The notes under the pieces were generated by a model. The model ran no database searches, was not told the DNA's origin, and saw only the letters and a list, made by a program, of their open reading frames with translations. From assembly GCF_001895005.1 (NCBI RefSeq), contig NZ_BCXH01000024.1, forward strand, positions 1-64,000: a DNA stretch of 64,000 nucleotides. Reading direction: 5' to 3'. This document shows positions 26,123 to 34,897 of the stretch, in pieces. The position numbers and the translations under genes are program-made. The stretch's first letter is position 1; every line of letters begins with the position of its first letter. The stretch comes from Rhodococcus yunnanensis NBRC 103083. GTDB taxonomy: Bacteria > Actinomycetota > Actinomycetes > Mycobacteriales > Mycobacteriaceae.

Positions 26123-26533
26123 ATGACTCTCGCAGACGCCTGCCCAGAAGTCCCCATCGAGGCTGCAGTACTCGATACCGCGCCTGTCGATACCGCATCT
26201 GCATCGTCGTCCGGCTCTGCATCGTCGTCGCTGTCGCACGGTCAACTCGACATGATGCGCGCGTTCTTCTGCTACGAATTCGAAGTTGCTCGTCTCGATC
26301 GCAGTTCGCTCCCCGAGGCCACCACCGAGGTAGTGGCGGAGTGGGTCGAAGCACTGGAGATGAGCGGACTCTTCGTACCCAGCGAACTGCGCACCATGTC
26401 GCAGGCGTGGCTCAGCGAGCCCGACGCCCTGGTGTCGCTCCTGGTCGGAGACGTGGACGAGATAGCGGCCCGACGGGAGACGGCGGACGCCGCCGACGCG
26501 TCGTCGACACCCTCGTACCTACGCGCCAGCTGA
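26123..26533 (+). CDS. Small acidic protein, paralogue of the protein at 19.6 kb
   Basis: A 136-residue protein with AAGGAGAAACC before the ATG. The first 40 residues are Asp/Ala/Ser-rich with repeated D-T-A and A-S-S-S patterns. The core reads M-R-A-F-F-C-Y-E-F, E-W-V-E-A-L-E-M-S-G-L-F, S-E-P-D-A-L-V-S-L-L-V-G-D-V-D-E-I-A-A-R-R, colinear with the 19.6-kb protein. The strong ribosome site suggests good expression. Function is unknown. Confidence 0.75.
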   Translation: MTLADACPEVPIEAAVLDTAPVDTASASSSGSASSSLSHGQLDMMRAFFCYEFEVARLDRSSLPEATTEVVAEWVEALEMSGLFVPSELRTMSQAWLSEPDALVSLLVGDVDEIAARRETADAADASSTPSYLRAS

Positions 26534-26611
26534 TCCGACCCGAATCGCAGTGCGACCCACACCGAGTGGCCTACCATCCACTCGGTTGGATGCATGCGAG
26601 GAAGGGCGCGA

Positions 26612-27637
26612 ATGTCGGCAGCTGGTCTGGACGAGTACTCCGTTTCCGAATGGATAGCGTCGCTGGGAATAGGAGCGGTGTCCCCGTTCACTTTCCAGCG
26701 GATCGGTAACGGCCAGTCGAATCTGACGTTCGCGGTCGGTGACGCCGGGGGCAGCAAATGGGTGCTGCGACGACCTCCGCTCGGAACGCTGCTTGCTTCC
26801 GCGCACGACGTGGTCCGTGAGTATCGAATTCTCTCCGCATTGCAGAACACGAGTGTTCCGGTCCCGAAGATGCTGGCGGTGACCGAAGATCCTGCGGTGT
26901 CGGACGCGCCGCTGGTGTTGATGAGCCACGTCGACGGAGTCGTGATCGACTCGGTCGCCACGGCGGACGCGCTCGGTGAGAGTCTGCGCCGCGCGGTGGG
27001 CCTGTCGTTGATCGGAGCACTGTCCGAGGTCCATCGAGTCGATCTGGGGAGTGTCGAACTCGTCGACCTGGCGAGTCACAAGCCGTATGCGCAGCGTCAG
27101 CTCAAGCGCTGGAGCACGCAGTGGGAGCGGTCGAAATCACGGGAGGTACCCGCGATCGACGCGCTGGGTAAGCGTCTTGCCGCACAGGTGCCCGAGCAGC
27201 AGGAGCTCTCGCTCGTGCACGGGGATTTTCATCTCAACAACGTCATCATCTCTCCTTCGGACGGCTCGATCGTGGCCGTCGTCGACTGGGAGTTGTGCAC
27301 CCTGGGGGATCCGTTGGCGGATCTGGGCGGTCTGCTCGCGTACTGGCCGGAGGCGGGCGATTCCGTCGCCGGTCCCTTCATGGCATCGACGCTGCCGGGA
27401 TTCCCGACGCGTGACGAGTTGGTGGCGGAATATGCCAGGAACACCAGGCGCGACGTGTCGTCGGCGGGGTACTGGGAGGTGCTGGCGCTGTGGAAGCTCT
27501 CGATCATCGCCGAGGGCGTCATGCGCCGCGCCGAGGCGGATGCGCGTAATCGTGCCGATGCCGGAGCGCCGACGACGTCGTTGATCGACGACATCGTTGC
27601 GCGTGCGATGTCGACGGCGGACGCGGTCGGCCTCTAG
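26612..27637 (+). CDS. Aminoglycoside phosphotransferase-family kinase
   Basis: A 341-residue protein of the APH/choline kinase fold. ATG 26612 has AGGAAGG upstream. Motifs are the nucleotide-binding G-N-G-Q-S-N-L-T-F and the catalytic loop V-H-G-D-F-H-L-N-N-V-I, with V-V-D-W-E-L-C-T-L-G-D-P as the metal-binding D-x-D/E region. It is closer to the group found beside or fused to acyl-CoA dehydrogenases (ACAD10/FadE36-like) than to antibiotic resistance enzymes. Its 3' end overlaps the thioesterase gene by four bases. Confidence 0.85.
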   Translation: MSAAGLDEYSVSEWIASLGIGAVSPFTFQRIGNGQSNLTFAVGDAGGSKWVLRRPPLGTLLASAHDVVREYRILSALQNTSVPVPKMLAVTEDPAVSDAPLVLMSHVDGVVIDSVATADALGESLRRAVGLSLIGALSEVHRVDLGSVELVDLASHKPYAQRQLKRWSTQWERSKSREVPAIDALGKRLAAQVPEQQELSLVHGDFHLNNVIISPSDGSIVAVVDWELCTLGDPLADLGGLLAYWPEAGDSVAGPFMASTLPGFPTRDELVAEYARNTRRDVSSAGYWEVLALWKLSIIAEGVMRRAEADARNRADAGAPTTSLIDDIVARAMSTADAVGL

Positions 27638-28098
27638 CTCGGAATGACGAGAGTTCGAGCGGCAACTTCGATTTCGGTCGGAATCGGGACCGGCCTGCGG
27701 GTTTCGGAGTCGACGTAGACGTGAACGAACCGTCCGGTCGCCGCCAACTCCAGTTCGTCGCGCTCGGATTCGCGGAACAGGGCCAGCGAGTAGACGATGC
27801 TGCGGTTGCCGAGTCGCTCGACCGACAACCCGACCTGCAGCCGGTCCGGGAACGACAGTTCGCGGTGGTACGTGCACGACGTCTCGGCGACAACGCCGAT
27901 GGCGGGTAGCTCGCGGATGTCGACGCCGGTCGTGTCCATCAACCACCCGTTCACGGCTGTGTCGAAGTATGAGTAGTAGGTGACATTGTTGACGTGACCG
28001 TAGTGGTCGTTGTCGTCCCACCTGGTCGCCACGGGCCACAGGGCCCGGTAGTCGGCTGCCGTGTTGTGCTCGGCACGTTGGTCAGCGGAAGCGGTCAT
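27634..28098 (-). CDS. Hotdog-fold acyl-CoA thioesterase
   Basis: A 154-residue 4-hydroxybenzoyl-CoA thioesterase-like protein. The family motif R-W-D-D-N-D-H-Y-G-H-V-N-N-V-T-Y-Y-S-Y-F-D appears near residues 25-45, including the catalytic Asp. ATG 28098 fits the normal length. It hydrolyses acyl-CoAs in the cytoplasm; the chain specificity is unknown. Confidence 0.88.
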   Translation of the reverse strand: MTASADQRAEHNTAADYRALWPVATRWDDNDHYGHVNNVTYYSYFDTAVNGWLMDTTGVDIRELPAIGVVAETSCTYHRELSFPDRLQVGLSVERLGNRSIVYSLALFRESERDELELAATGRFVHVYVDSETRRPVPIPTEIEVAARTLVIPS

Positions 28099-28121
28099 GA
28101 CAACGAGCCTAGTGCGCCGTC

Positions 28122-29336
28122 TCACCCACGGTCGGCGCGTGTCGACCCCAGCGCCCATCTGATGGCCAACCCGACCAGAAGTGCCCAGAACGCCGAACCG
28201 ATGCCGAGCACGGTCACACCGGAAGCTGCGATGAGGAAGGTCATCACCGCGGCCTCGCGGTCGTTCTCCGTCCGCAGCGCACTCGCGAGCGAGGATCCGA
28301 GCGTCGCCATCAGCGCAAGTCCCGCAACTGCCTCCACGACGCCTGCCGGGGCGGCGGCGACGAGGGTGGCGAGCGCCGCCGAGCACAGCGCGAGAACGAG
28401 ATACGCCCAACCGGCGGTGTACGCCGCGATCCACCGACGCTTCGGATTCGGGTCCGCGGACGGCGCAGCGGCGAGCGCAGCGCTGATCGCCGCGAGATTG
28501 ATCGCATGTCCGCCCGCCGTTGCACCGACGACAGTGCCGATGCCGGTCACCGCCATCGACGAGCGCCACGGTACGTCGTAGCCGAACGACTTCATGACCG
28601 CGACGCCCGGAATGTTCTGCGATGCCATCGTCACGATGTAGAGCGGCACCGAGATGCCGATCAAGGCCTGCCACGTCCAGTGCGGTGTTGTGAGATCGAT
28701 GCGCGGAATCATGTCACCGGTGTTCAGCGAACCGTCCCCGCGGCCGAGCGACACGGCGATGACGACAGCGGCGACGCCGAAGGCCGCAGGTACGGCCCAC
28801 CGCTTCGAGAATCGTTGCAGAACGAGCCAGGTTGCGACGACCGGGCCGACCGCGGCCGGGGCGTCGGCGAACGCGGTCACCGGGGCCAGACACAGGGGGA
28901 GAATCACGCCCGCGAGCATCGCCTGCGCCAGGGCGGTGGGGATCGATGCGATGAGCGCACCGAGTCGTGGCCACAATCCGGTGAGCAGTACCAGCAGCCC
29001 GACGACGAGGAACGCGCCCACTGCGGCGGGCCACCCTCCCGTGATCGCGCCGGTGCCTGCAAGCAGCGCCGCTCCCGGCGTCGACCAGGCCAGAGTGATG
29101 GGCCGACGGTAATGCCGCGACAGCCACAGGATGCCGAACGCCTGCGTGACGCACAGGGCCAGCAATCCGGAAGCGGCCTCGGTGGGTGTGGCCCCGACCG
29201 CGCGCAGTCCGGTCAATACCACCGCGAACGAGCTGGTGAATCCGACCAGCGCTGTGACGACTCCCGCACTGACGGGTTGAAATCGTGTGGAACTGTCCTC
29301 TGGTAGCGAGGTCGTCGGGTCGGGCACGAGAAACAA
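28122..29336 (-). CDS. benE: Benzoate/H+ symporter family protein
   Basis: A 404-residue membrane protein with about 12 helices of the BenE family. Visible marks are T-L-A-W-S-T-P-G-A-A-L-L, T-A-L-A-Q-A-M-L-A-G-V and a G-H-A-I-N-L-A-A-I segment. It is 21 bases downstream of the shikimate dehydrogenase-like gene on the same strand, so both are probably co-transcribed. The cargo may be an aromatic or alicyclic acid. There are no benzoate catabolic genes nearby. Confidence 0.88.
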   Translation of the reverse strand: MFLVPDPTTSLPEDSSTRFQPVSAGVVTALVGFTSSFAVVLTGLRAVGATPTEAASGLLALCVTQAFGILWLSRHYRRPITLAWSTPGAALLAGTGAITGGWPAAVGAFLVVGLLVLLTGLWPRLGALIASIPTALAQAMLAGVILPLCLAPVTAFADAPAAVGPVVATWLVLQRFSKRWAVPAAFGVAAVVIAVSLGRGDGSLNTGDMIPRIDLTTPHWTWQALIGISVPLYIVTMASQNIPGVAVMKSFGYDVPWRSSMAVTGIGTVVGATAGGHAINLAAISAALAAAPSADPNPKRRWIAAYTAGWAYLVLALCSAALATLVAAAPAGVVEAVAGLALMATLGSSLASALRTENDREAAVMTFLIAASGVTVLGIGSAFWALLVGLAIRWALGSTRADRG

Positions 29337-29357
29337 TGATGCCCGACGCAGTGCGCA

Positions 29358-30176
29358 CTAGCGCCGCGAGAACTCCGATGCACGCTGGATCTGCTCGTCG
29401 GTGGGCCGGACACCCGTGTACAGCACGAACTGCTCGGCTGCCTGTAGTGCGATGACCTCGGCGCCGGTGACGACGGGTTTGCCTGCCGCACGGGCCGCGG
29501 TGATCAACGGCGTCTCCGACGGCATGGCCACCACATCGAAGACCGCCTGCGCCGAGGAGATCTGCGCGTCGGAGTACGGGGACGCGTCGGCGTCGGGGCC
29601 GCCTGCCATTCCCACCGGCGTGACGTTGACCAGAAGGTCGGCCGAGACTGCCTCCGCGGACCACTCGTAGCCGTAGGTCGACGCCAGCGACCGGCCCGTG
29701 TCGGCGTTGCGTGCGACGACGGTTCCGCGAGTGAATCCCGAGTCGCGCAGCGCCGCAACAACTGCTTTGGCCATGCCGCCGCTGCCGGTGACTGCGACGG
29801 TGTAGTCGTTCGAGAACCCGGACGCGGACAGGAGATTCGCGACCGCCTGGTAGTCGGTGTTGTACGCATGCAGCACACCGTCGTCGTTGACGATGGTGTT
29901 GACCGACTCGATGGCGCTCGCCGAATCATGCATCACGTCGACCAACGCGATGACGTCCTCCTTGAACGGCATCGACACCGCGCACCCGCGGATACCGAGC
30001 GCACGGACTCCGCCGATCGCGGCAGGAAGGTCAGTCGTCGTGAAGGCCTTGTAGACGAAGTTGAGCCCCAGCTCGTCGTAGAGGTAATTGTGGAATCGGG
30101 TGCCGATGTTGCTCGGCCTGCCGGACAACGACATACAGAGTTGGGTTTCACGATCGAGGAAGCTACGCGAGAACAT
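29358..30176 (-). CDS. Shikimate 5-dehydrogenase-like oxidoreductase
   Basis: A 272-residue AroE-fold protein. The C-terminal Rossmann part has V-T-G-S-G-G-M-A-K-A-V-V-A-A-L, and the N-terminal half keeps the lysine-aspartate pair (S-M-P-F-K-E-D-V, and H-A-Y-N-T-D-Y). The usual shikimate-anchoring S-x-S before the H-N is replaced by S-G-R-P-S-N-I-G-T-R-F-H-N, and the N-V-T-x-P-x-K loop is A-V-S-M-P-F-K. These changes suggest a substrate other than shikimate, such as quinate or a derivative. The genetic link to benE, not to aro genes, agrees. Confidence 0.85.
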   Translation of the reverse strand: MFSRSFLDRETQLCMSLSGRPSNIGTRFHNYLYDELGLNFVYKAFTTTDLPAAIGGVRALGIRGCAVSMPFKEDVIALVDVMHDSASAIESVNTIVNDDGVLHAYNTDYQAVANLLSASGFSNDYTVAVTGSGGMAKAVVAALRDSGFTRGTVVARNADTGRSLASTYGYEWSAEAVSADLLVNVTPVGMAGGPDADASPYSDAQISSAQAVFDVVAMPSETPLITAARAAGKPVVTGAEVIALQAAEQFVLYTGVRPTDEQIQRASEFSRR

Positions 30177-30205
30177 TGTCCGTACATTACGTCAGTGCAG
30201 TGTGC

Positions 30206-30928
30206 TCAGCATGTTTCCGAGACGGCGGACAGAGCGCGTTGGTCGGCCTGGGTGATCGGGAGTCGATACTGCGCCGCGACCGACAGGTACTTACCCGCGT
30301 AGTAGCAGTGGTAGGACTCGTTCGGTGGCAGCCAATGCGACGGCGTCTTGTCGCTCTTGGACTGGTTGTCGGATCCGTTGACGGCCATGAGATTGAAGTC
30401 GATGTCGTTTGCGAATCGAATGCGCTTCTCCGGCAGCCAGCCGTTGGCTCCCATGTCCCATGCCGCGGACAGCGGATAGATGTGGTCGATCTGAACCTTG
30501 CTCGCGTCGGACTTGCTGAACTGCATCACGGTGCCCGAATACGGGTCGGCAAGAGTGCCTTCGAGTACGACACAGTTGTGTGTGCCGGTCTTGAAGACCA
30601 GATCGGTCATGTCCTTGGCGAGCACGTTGTCCCTCGTGCCGCATCCGTCGTGACCGCCCGGTCCGTCGTAGTCGTCGGTCCACGCAGGCCCGAACACGCA
30701 ACCCTGTCCGCTCTTGCATCCCCGCTCGTAACCGAGGGCGTCCGGCCTGGCGCCGACGACCTGAACCTGACCGAGCAACGTGTCCAACTGCGCACGCGTC
30801 GGGCTTCCGGGCGCAGGCGGGGGAGCGGAGAACCCGGGGATATCCGACGTATCGCAGGACCCGAAAGCGGACATAGCCAAGGTGACGACCAACAACAGCA
30901 GCGCGATACGCAGCTTTTTCACACACAC
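30206..30928 (-). CDS. Secreted HNH-type nuclease (DUF1524-like)
   Basis: A 240-residue exported protein. The signal peptide is K-K-L-R-I-A-L-L-L-L-V-V-T-L-A-M-S-A-F-G; GTG 30928 or GTG 30922 may be the start. The nuclease core shows I-D-H-I-Y-P-L-S-A-A-W-D-M-G-A and N-G-S-D-N-Q-S-K-S-D-K-T-P-S-H-W-L-P. This is the DH...N...K arrangement of the DUF1524/GmrSD C-terminal HNH group that is common as a secreted nuclease in actinobacteria. Cysteines in E-R-G-C-K-S-G-Q-G-C-V-F, H-D-G-C-G and H-N-C-V-V may make disulfides. Role: extracellular DNA/RNA degradation, inferred. Confidence 0.82.
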   Translation of the reverse strand: MCVKKLRIALLLLVVTLAMSAFGSCDTSDIPGFSAPPPAPGSPTRAQLDTLLGQVQVVGARPDALGYERGCKSGQGCVFGPAWTDDYDGPGGHDGCGTRDNVLAKDMTDLVFKTGTHNCVVLEGTLADPYSGTVMQFSKSDASKVQIDHIYPLSAAWDMGANGWLPEKRIRFANDIDFNLMAVNGSDNQSKSDKTPSHWLPPNESYHCYYAGKYLSVAAQYRLPITQADQRALSAVSETC

Positions 30929-30984
30929 CCAATCGTCGAGAATTCGTAGCTACCGGACGAGTGTGCCGTACGGGTCCGACACGG

Positions 30985-31887
30985 TCACCCGACCTCGACG
31001 ACGACCTTGCCGCTCGCGTGGCCGGTTTCGACGAGTGCCAGCGCCTCGCCCGCGCGATCGAGGGGCAGCAGGTGATCGATGCGGGGCCGCAGAACTCCTG
31101 AGGCGACCAGCTCGGCGAGCCGCGTGAAGGCGTCGGTGCTGCGATCGCGAACCACCCCCGATCCGCCGAGCGTGCCGGCGAGCACCGGATCGGCAACGCT
31201 GACGATGGCCGCACCGGTCTTCACGCGCGCGGCTGCGGCCCGCAGCACCTCTCCGCCGACGAGGTCGAAGATGCCGTCGACGGTGTCGATCAGGTCGGCG
31301 AATCCCTCGCCGGATTCGACGAAAGTCGCGCCGAGGCTTTCCACCCAGTCCTTCTTCCCTGCACTGGCCACCCCGATGGTGTCGATGCCGTCGGCGTGCG
31401 CCAATTGCAGTGTCGACGAACCGACACCGCCGCCCGCACCGAGGACCAGGAGCCGGTCGTTCTTGCGCAGAGCCAAACTGTCCAGCGCGTCGTAGGCGGT
31501 ACCCGCGGCGACGGGCAGAGTGGCGGCTTCGGCGAAGCTCACGCTGTCCGGCTTGTGTGCGGCACTCGACGCGTTCAGCACCGTGTACTGCGCGTAGCCG
31601 CCGTGACCGGATGCGGTCGCCCCGAATACCTCGTCTCCGACGACGAAACCGTCGACGTGGGTTCCTACCTGCACGATGGTTCCGGACACTTCACGCCCGA
31701 GTACCGCTGGCAGAGACGTCTGCACGGTGTCCTTGCGGTTGCCCGACCTGACCTTCCAGTCCGCGGGGTTCACTCCGGCCGCGTGTACTGCGACGAGCAG
31801 CTGTCCCTGCCCTGGGTCCGGGATCGGGATGTCGAGAAAATACTCGGTTTCGGGGCCACCGTACTCGCTGAATCCATACGCGATCAT
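30985..31887 (-). CDS. Zinc-independent quinone oxidoreductase (MDR family)
   Basis: A 300-residue NADPH-dependent reductase of the medium-chain dehydrogenase family. ATG 31887 gives the normal length. It shows A-A-G-V-N-P-A-D-W-K-V-R-S-G, G-R-E-V-S-G-T-I, and the NADPH loop V-L-G-A-G-G-G-V-G-S-S-T-L-Q-L-A. No zinc-binding cysteines are present. It reduces quinones or enones; the physiological substrate is unknown. Confidence 0.88.
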   Translation of the reverse strand: MIAYGFSEYGGPETEYFLDIPIPDPGQGQLLVAVHAAGVNPADWKVRSGNRKDTVQTSLPAVLGREVSGTIVQVGTHVDGFVVGDEVFGATASGHGGYAQYTVLNASSAAHKPDSVSFAEAATLPVAAGTAYDALDSLALRKNDRLLVLGAGGGVGSSTLQLAHADGIDTIGVASAGKKDWVESLGATFVESGEGFADLIDTVDGIFDLVGGEVLRAAAARVKTGAAIVSVADPVLAGTLGGSGVVRDRSTDAFTRLAELVASGVLRPRIDHLLPLDRAGEALALVETGHASGKVVVEVG

Positions 31888-32074
31888 GCATCTACTGTGC
31901 CTCATTGTCCGTTTTCGAGGTAACCGGATGGGCACCGAGGTCCATTCCTTGCACCCTCGGGCGGGACACCGCGCGCACTCCGGCAGAAGTGGAGCGCCAT
32001 GCCCACAGGGGGATTTTCGTGCCTGGTCGGATGCTCGCTCGATCGATGTCGCAACGCCCTGATTGGATGGAGCA

Positions 32075-34897
32075 ATGCTGCACGGTCTCTGGTCTCCGAG
32101 CTCGGGGCTGATGCTGTGGGACGACGAGCTCTCCACCGGAGATGAACCGGAGCTACCCGCCGCGCATGCTCGGGCCTTGACCAGGGCTTTTCGTGCTCGC
32201 GCGACGGTCGCCTTCCCCGCGGCCGGTGGCGGCGCGACCACCGCGCAGATTCCGGCCATCGCGCTTGCTCCGACGGAGGCCGCAGAACTGTTGTTGAGGA
32301 CGCCGGCGTCGCACGGAGCGATCTCGGGGGATTTGCGCTACCTCGGCCACGTCGCCAAGGGAATCGAGGCGTGGGCGAAGGCGGGGCGAGTGGTTCCGAA
32401 ACTCTCGCTCGCCGACGGTCAGTGGTGGCCCCGCTGGACGCTCGTCGGCGGCGAGCGTCAACGTGCGTGGCTCAGCGAATTGGCCGTCGTCATGCCGCCG
32501 GCGCTGCGCTCGGAGGGCAGACCGAGGAGGATCGTCGAGAACGTCGTCGACGAGCTCACCGATCCGATCGTCAGATCGATTCTCGGCAAGCCCGATTCGG
32601 AGTTCCCGATGTGGGACGCGCTCGTCCTCGACGAACCGTATCTCGACGGCACGCAGCAGACGGCGACGCTGCTCGACACGTGGCGGTCGAGCCTGACCGT
32701 CGACGAACCGTCGCTCGTACTGCGCCTGCTCGAACCCGACGACGCCGACGATGCGATTGCGAACGATGTGATCGACGACGATGCATTCTGGACGCTGCAG
32801 GTGTGTCTGCGTTCGGACGGTGAAGCGCCGGTACCGGTTCCGATGAATCGCCGTGTCGACGCGGGCCTGCTCAGCACGGCCGTCCGCAAACTGGGTGATG
32901 CGGTCGCTGCCTACCCGAGGCTCCGTGATCTGCCGACGGACCCGGGCTCGCTGGACCTTCTGCTCCCGACGTCGGTGGTGATCGACCTCGTCGAACACGG
33001 TGCGACGGCGCTGAACTCGGCAGGTGTGACGGTCCTGCTTCCGCGTGCGTGGACGCGGCTCGATCCCTCGATGCGTCTGCGGGTCGACTCGCCCGGCGTC
33101 ACCAAGGCCGCCGAGAACAGGGCTGTCGGAATGGACGAACTGGTCTCCTACGACTGGCAGTTGCAGCTGGGCGACATGGTGCTGACCGAGGCCGAGATGA
33201 GCCGACTCGCCGTGTCCAAGGGGGATCTGGTGCGCCTGCGTGGACAGTGGGTGATGGCCGACGGCAGCCAGCTGGCCCGCGCGGCGAAATATGTCGCCGA
33301 GCACCACGGTGACGGCACGCCGCTCGGCACGCTCGTGCGTGAGATGACCCTCGCCGAGCCGCCGCCTGCTCCCGTCGAGGAGATTCGGGCGACGGGATGG
33401 GCCGCGACGCTGTTGGAGCCGGGAGCCTCGCCCGAGCAGATCCCGTTGCCGGACGGCGTCGACGCGGTGCTGCGCCCGTACCAGCGCCGAGGGCTGGATT
33501 GGCTTGCGTTCATGAGCCGACTCGGGCTCGGCGCCGTGCTGGCCGACGACATGGGTCTCGGGAAGACACTGCAGGTTCTCGCGTTGTTGGCGCACGAGCG
33601 GAGTCCGAGGCCGACGCTTCTCGTCGCGCCGATGTCGGTCGTCGGGAACTGGCAGCGCGAGGCCGCCAAGTTCACTCCGGGTCTGCGCGTTCTGGTGCAT
33701 CACGGGCCAGGGCGAGACCGGGGCGCAGACCTGGACAAGGCCATTGCCGAGCACGACCTGATCGTCACGACGTACGCCCTGATGTCCAAGGACCGCGCCC
33801 AGCTCGCCGAACAGACGTGGCGCCGGGTGGTACTCGACGAGGCGCAGCACATCAAGAATTCGGCGACCTCCCAGGCCAGGGCCGCGCTTGCCATTCCGGC
33901 CGAACACAAGTTGGCGCTGACGGGAACGCCCGTGGAGAACCGCCTCGACGAGCTGCGGTCGATCCTGGATTTCGCCAACCCGGGAATGCTGGGTCGAGCG
34001 ACGGACTTCCGCAAGAGATTCTCGGTGCCGATCGAACGGGAACAGGACGAGGGCGCGGTCACACGGTTGCGCGCGATCACCTCTCCGTTCATTCTGCGAC
34101 GCGTCAAGACCGATCCGACGGTAATCTCCGATCTGCCGGAGAAGAACGAGATGACGGTGCGGTCGAACCTGACGGCCGAGCAGGCTGCGCTGTACCGGGC
34201 GGTCGTCGACGAGATGTTGGCGCAGATCGCCGACAAGAAGGGCATGAAACGCAAGGGCGCGGTGCTCTCTGCGCTGACGCGGCTCAAGCAGGTGTGCAAC
34301 CATCCCGCTCACTTCCTGTCCGACGGTTCGCCGGTGCTCAGGCGTGGTCAGCATCGCTCGGGGAAGATCGGGCTCGTGGAGGACATTCTCGACTCGGTGC
34401 TCGGCGACAACGAGAAAGCGTTGCTGTTCACACAGTTCCGTGAGTTCGGTGAGATCGTCGCGCCGTACTTCGCCGAACGCTTCGGAACCGAGATCCCGTT
34501 CCTGCACGGGGGTGTGAGCAAGACCGGGCGTGATCGCATGGTCGAGCGGTTCCAGAGCGAGGACGGACCGCCGATCATGATGCTCTCGCTCAAAGCGGGC
34601 GGTACCGGACTGAACTTGACCGCTGCCAACCACGTCGTGCATCTGGATCGGTGGTGGAACCCGGCGGTGGAGAATCAGGCGACCGACCGGGCATTCCGGA
34701 TCGGCCAGCGCAAGAACGTTCAGGTTCGAAAACTGCTGTGCGTGGGGACCGTCGAAGAGCGGATCGACGGCATCCTGGAGTCCAAGCGGGACCTCGCCGA
34801 TCTGGCCGTCGGGGCAGGGGAGAACTGGGTCACGGAGATGAACACGGCCGAGCTGCGGGAGCTGTTCCGCCTCGGTGAGGACGCGGTGGGTGAGTGA
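32075..34897 (+). CDS. SNF2-family DNA-dependent ATPase/helicase
   Basis: A 940-residue protein. ATG 32075 is preceded by GGATGGAG. The first 470 residues are the bacterial SNF2-associated N-terminal region. The motor follows with D-D-M-G-L-G-K-T-L-Q (motif I), L-D-E-A-Q-H-I-K-N (II), L-T-G-T-P-V-E-N-R-L (III), L-S-L-K-A-G-G-T-G-L-N-L-T (V) and Q-A-T-D-R-A-F-R-I-G-Q (VI). It overlaps a SWIM zinc-finger gene by one base. This pairing is frequent in actinobacteria and probably makes a DNA-remodelling or repair complex. The exact role is not established. Confidence 0.92.
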   Translation: MLHGLWSPSSGLMLWDDELSTGDEPELPAAHARALTRAFRARATVAFPAAGGGATTAQIPAIALAPTEAAELLLRTPASHGAISGDLRYLGHVAKGIEAWAKAGRVVPKLSLADGQWWPRWTLVGGERQRAWLSELAVVMPPALRSEGRPRRIVENVVDELTDPIVRSILGKPDSEFPMWDALVLDEPYLDGTQQTATLLDTWRSSLTVDEPSLVLRLLEPDDADDAIANDVIDDDAFWTLQVCLRSDGEAPVPVPMNRRVDAGLLSTAVRKLGDAVAAYPRLRDLPTDPGSLDLLLPTSVVIDLVEHGATALNSAGVTVLLPRAWTRLDPSMRLRVDSPGVTKAAENRAVGMDELVSYDWQLQLGDMVLTEAEMSRLAVSKGDLVRLRGQWVMADGSQLARAAKYVAEHHGDGTPLGTLVREMTLAEPPPAPVEEIRATGWAATLLEPGASPEQIPLPDGVDAVLRPYQRRGLDWLAFMSRLGLGAVLADDMGLGKTLQVLALLAHERSPRPTLLVAPMSVVGNWQREAAKFTPGLRVLVHHGPGRDRGADLDKAIAEHDLIVTTYALMSKDRAQLAEQTWRRVVLDEAQHIKNSATSQARAALAIPAEHKLALTGTPVENRLDELRSILDFANPGMLGRATDFRKRFSVPIEREQDEGAVTRLRAITSPFILRRVKTDPTVISDLPEKNEMTVRSNLTAEQAALYRAVVDEMLAQIADKKGMKRKGAVLSALTRLKQVCNHPAHFLSDGSPVLRRGQHRSGKIGLVEDILDSVLGDNEKALLFTQFREFGEIVAPYFAERFGTEIPFLHGGVSKTGRDRMVERFQSEDGPPIMMLSLKAGGTGLNLTAANHVVHLDRWWNPAVENQATDRAFRIGQRKNVQVRKLLCVGTVEERIDGILESKRDLADLAVGAGENWVTEMNTAELRELFRLGEDAVGE

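Noticed and set aside
26612..27637. Aminoglycoside resistance gene
   Set aside because: The APH fold is shared, but the sequence fits the acyl-CoA dehydrogenase-associated kinase group and no resistance context exists.
32153..34642. 829-residue leftward frame
   Set aside because: It is the complement of the SNF2 helicase gene, has shadow-type composition and lacks a ribosome site.
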